From positions 59,067,300 to 59,131,299 of the forward strand of contig CM049314.1 in NCBI GenBank assembly GCA_026874595.1: a stretch of 64,000 nt of DNA, in the 5' to 3' direction. Position 1 is the stretch's first letter. Each line of letters opens with the position of its first letter. This document shows positions 61,710-64,000 of the stretch, in pieces. Source of the stretch: Sipunculus nudus. Its lineage: Eukaryota; Annelida; Sipuncula; Golfingiida; Sipunculidae. Below the pieces are notes generated by a model, which saw nothing but the letters and a program-made list of their open reading frames with translations, made no database searches and was not told the origin of the DNA. A program made the position numbers and the translations under genes.

Positions 61710-61770
<61 letters not shown>
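61695..61770. repeat. (TA)n microsatellite
   Basis: TA run with small interruptions at its left end; abuts the hammerhead palindrome element. Confidence 0.95.
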
Positions 61771-61773
<3 letters not shown>

Positions 61774-61835
61774 GGTAGTGTTACCCTCCGATGTAAATTG
61801 CTCTATGGCCTACATACTAGGCAAGAGCGGTATAA

Positions 61836-61917
61836 CTCTGGAGAAAAACAACACTAAAAATTCACAACAGTCTGTTTCACGGGATGCGACCCGATCATCA
61901 GGTGAATGTGGTTAGAA
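61836..61917 (-). ncRNA. Hammerhead-like motif, left arm
   Basis: CTGATGA at 61895-61901 on the minus strand, then GAAA. The stem-III-like helix is shortened to about three pairs here because TGT has changed to AAA. Confidence 0.35.
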
Positions 61918-62003
61918 TTCTAACCATATTCACCTGATGATCGGGTCGCATCCCGTGAAACAGACTGTTGTGAATTTTTAGTGTTTTTTTTTCTCCAGAG
62001 TTA
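61918..62003 (+). ncRNA. Hammerhead-like motif, right arm
   Basis: CTGATGA at 61934-61940 and GAAA at 61957-61960 on the plus strand; mirror image of the left arm. Confidence 0.35.
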
Positions 62004-62009
62004 TATATA

Positions 62010-63075
62010 TATATATTTATTTATTTATTTATATCTTGTTTCTTTTTGGCATCCCAGCCCTCGATATCAAATCATATCAGCTCTCTAGTATTTTATTTTT
62101 AAATTTAGTTAATAAAATATTGTTTGTAAATCAGATTATTAGGGGAATTTTTTTATATTAACGAGGCAGCACTTGTGGCACTTAGTGTGTGCGGCCGATT
62201 CAAAAACAGCGGCCCCTGGCGGGAAAGACGAGACCTAATAAACGCAGATATGGTTTTAAACGGGAGACCAGTCATAAGTATATATCTGTTCAACCTACAT
62301 CCTTTGAAGACATATATATAACAATTCATGAAGGCATGATGATTGTATGCATATATTATCTGTGTAATAAGTGAGAAAGAGGTTACATAATGATTTTTTT
62401 AAGATCTGGTTGCATTATGATATATACGCATATTGATTAGATTAAGTGCGTTCAAGTAGCCATTCAAAGGGATGTTATGCTTATCAGCCGTGTATTGTTG
62501 TGCATGTAATTATCGCACAAATATGTTTTTAAACCTTTGCATAAAATGTAAGACGTGATTAGATATCATCTCAAAAGCGATGTGTCGCAAGATATTTTAA
62601 GCTATACACAAATATATATTAATATCTATACACACGTTAAAAAAAGGTGTTTATTGCTAATCTAGATGGTAGTACAGCCGAATACACGCTTTTTTATACT
62701 CTCGGTAATAAGCAGAGGGTGAACGCCTCGTTAGCCAAAATTACAACTTATAAATTTCTTTAATGTCAATCTTCATTCGAGTTTCATCAAATATTACAAA
62801 TTGATTTAGCGAGAGTGCAAGCATGGTGCATTTTTTAAACTTCATGATTCAATAATTTTTCCACTTTTGATTGTAAGTGATGCCCAACCAATGTAGGTAG
62901 TGTGATAAATTAGGGCTGTTCTGAGGTAACTTATAAAAAGCGAGTGATGTTAGGAGGGGTCACAATCTAGCTAGGAGCGGGGGGAGCACAGTCTGGTCCC
63001 ACACTGAATCTTGTATAAAATACACATTTATATATCCAATAACCATGAGCATCAATAGCCAACAATGAAAGAAAA
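62010..63075. other. AT-rich DNA without a recognised gene
   Basis: No supported gene; the short plus-strand frame at 62189-62374 has no recognised motif. Confidence 0.45.
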
Positions 63076-63080
63076 ACAAA

Positions 63081-63345
63081 TATATATGTATTACATTTTT
63101 GCGGTCAAATCAGTCAGGGCATCGCCTGTTTGACATGTGTTGTGGCTTCGCAACGCTAAGGGTCCAGCGCCCTGTGTTTATGTTGACACCTGTGAAAACG
63201 CGCCCGGTCCACTGTTTTTAACACTCGTTTACGAGTAAGCAAACGATTTCAAGGCAATATTTTGGCAGGTACAGATTTATTTTAAAGGTATCACCTATTT
63301 TTCGTGTTATCTCAACATGCTTGCAGGTGATTCGGTCCCTTTAAC
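63081..63345 (+). repeat. Dispersed repeat, copy 2 of 2
   Basis: Partner of 6867-7135, in the same orientation, with a small extra segment after TTGTGGC. Confidence 0.65.
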
Positions 63346-64000
63346 CTGTAAGCCAAGCCTTTTAAAGACCGATTAGAAGAATTAGGAGTTCAATACTGTT
63401 ACTCATAAATATGGATCCTATTCTTGACATGTACGTCTAAAGATTAATATTGTATACAAACATGAATATTACTTTTTGAACAGTCTTTTTTTCCCTGGCG
63501 TCTTCTTGCTGCGGCAACACATTCCAAATCATATATATGTCTGTCCATAATAGTACTCGGTTCACTATACTACAGCGGACCCTACACCTTAATCTTCCTT
63601 ATTCATTCACACTTACTGATTCGAAAATTTTATATTGTATATAAAAGAAATTCAGCATCCGAAAGCTCTGGGAGAAACAAAACAGTCAATACTGCACAAA
63701 GTCAACCTAGATAATATTAAAAACATATTTTCTTGCATGTGCGAAATATCTGGCAACTCTCATAGGTTGTACAAACGTACATGTGGCATTTGGTGTTTTG
63801 TACGCATTTCTTTTCCGGTGAATGGCAGAATATGATTCGGCACTTGTTTGACAGGGCAATAGCAACTGAAAAAAAGTGAGCTATTTGAGTAAACATTCAG
63901 ATCATGTCATACTATTAAACTACTAAAAAATTAAACGAGAAAAAGATCGGATCACATATACCAAGAAAATGACATAAATACCATTCGGCATCATTATTCA
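63346..64000. other. AT-rich DNA, window end
   Basis: Nothing recognised. The 66-codon frame at 63635-63835 has no motif I can name. Confidence 0.4.

Larger units (their letters stand above)
61771..62003. mobile_element. Short Penelope/retrozyme-like element with palindromic hammerhead pair
   Basis: Head GAAGGTAGTGTTACCCTCCG...GCGGTAT, as in 3606-3733, then an almost perfect palindrome of about 85-bp arms (61831-61917 / 61918-62003) centred on GGTTAGAATTCTAACC. Each arm carries a hammerhead-like module ending CTCCAGAGTTATA. TA tracts lie on both sides. Confidence 0.65.

Overview
This is eukaryotic, intron-bearing, AT-rich DNA. Very long (TA)n microsatellites, tRNA-derived SINEs, Penelope-like remnants and pearl/Helentron-like arrays (about 340-bp core repeats, a (ACGG)n tract and a terminal hairpin) point to a lophotrochozoan, most likely a bivalve mollusc. 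This is an inference from repeat style; nothing identifies the species. Almost all long open frames lie in repeats or are chance frames. The real genes are split into short exons on the minus strand.

The core of the window (about 12.7-57.3 kb) is a tandem array of five head-to-tail segmental duplicates. Each carries, or once carried, a six-exon minus-strand gene for a 272-residue type II membrane protein: a proline-rich cytosolic tail, one membrane segment, a BRICHOS domain, and a C-terminal domain with eight cysteines at fixed spacing. Copies 2 (21460-24832), 4 (41432-44904) and 5 (51949-56271) are open with good splice sites. Copy 1 (15753-18249) has lost exons 2-4 and has frameshifts and stops. 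Copy 3 (28641-29475) keeps only exon 5 and a decayed exon 2; a Penelope-like element lies where its exon 1 should be. All five copies keep an upstream block with a TATA-like box and an E-box 90-94 bp apart. The last exon has diverged far more than the BRICHOS exons, apart from its cysteines. That is the most interesting biology here: a BRICHOS-chaperoned, variable, cationic, disulfide-rich peptide family (chondromodulin-like or defence-peptide-like).

Left flank (1-12.7 kb): no convincing gene; a Penelope-type short element with a hammerhead-like motif in a TA tract, two tandem SINEs, a dispersed repeat, and the first pearl-like array (9.1-11.3 kb). Unit 4 of the gene array is inflated to about 17 kb by a second, 17-monomer pearl-like array (32.0-39.75 kb) and by a third, inverted fragment joined to another repeat family (46.8-48.7 kb). 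Right flank (57.3-64 kb): inverted pairs of hammerhead-like Penelope termini, a TA-flanked MITE, a 0.6-kb tandem duplication and otherwise featureless AT-rich DNA.

All exon models come from reading frames, splice dinucleotides and cross-copy comparison by eye. Family names come from recognised motifs, not from database searches.
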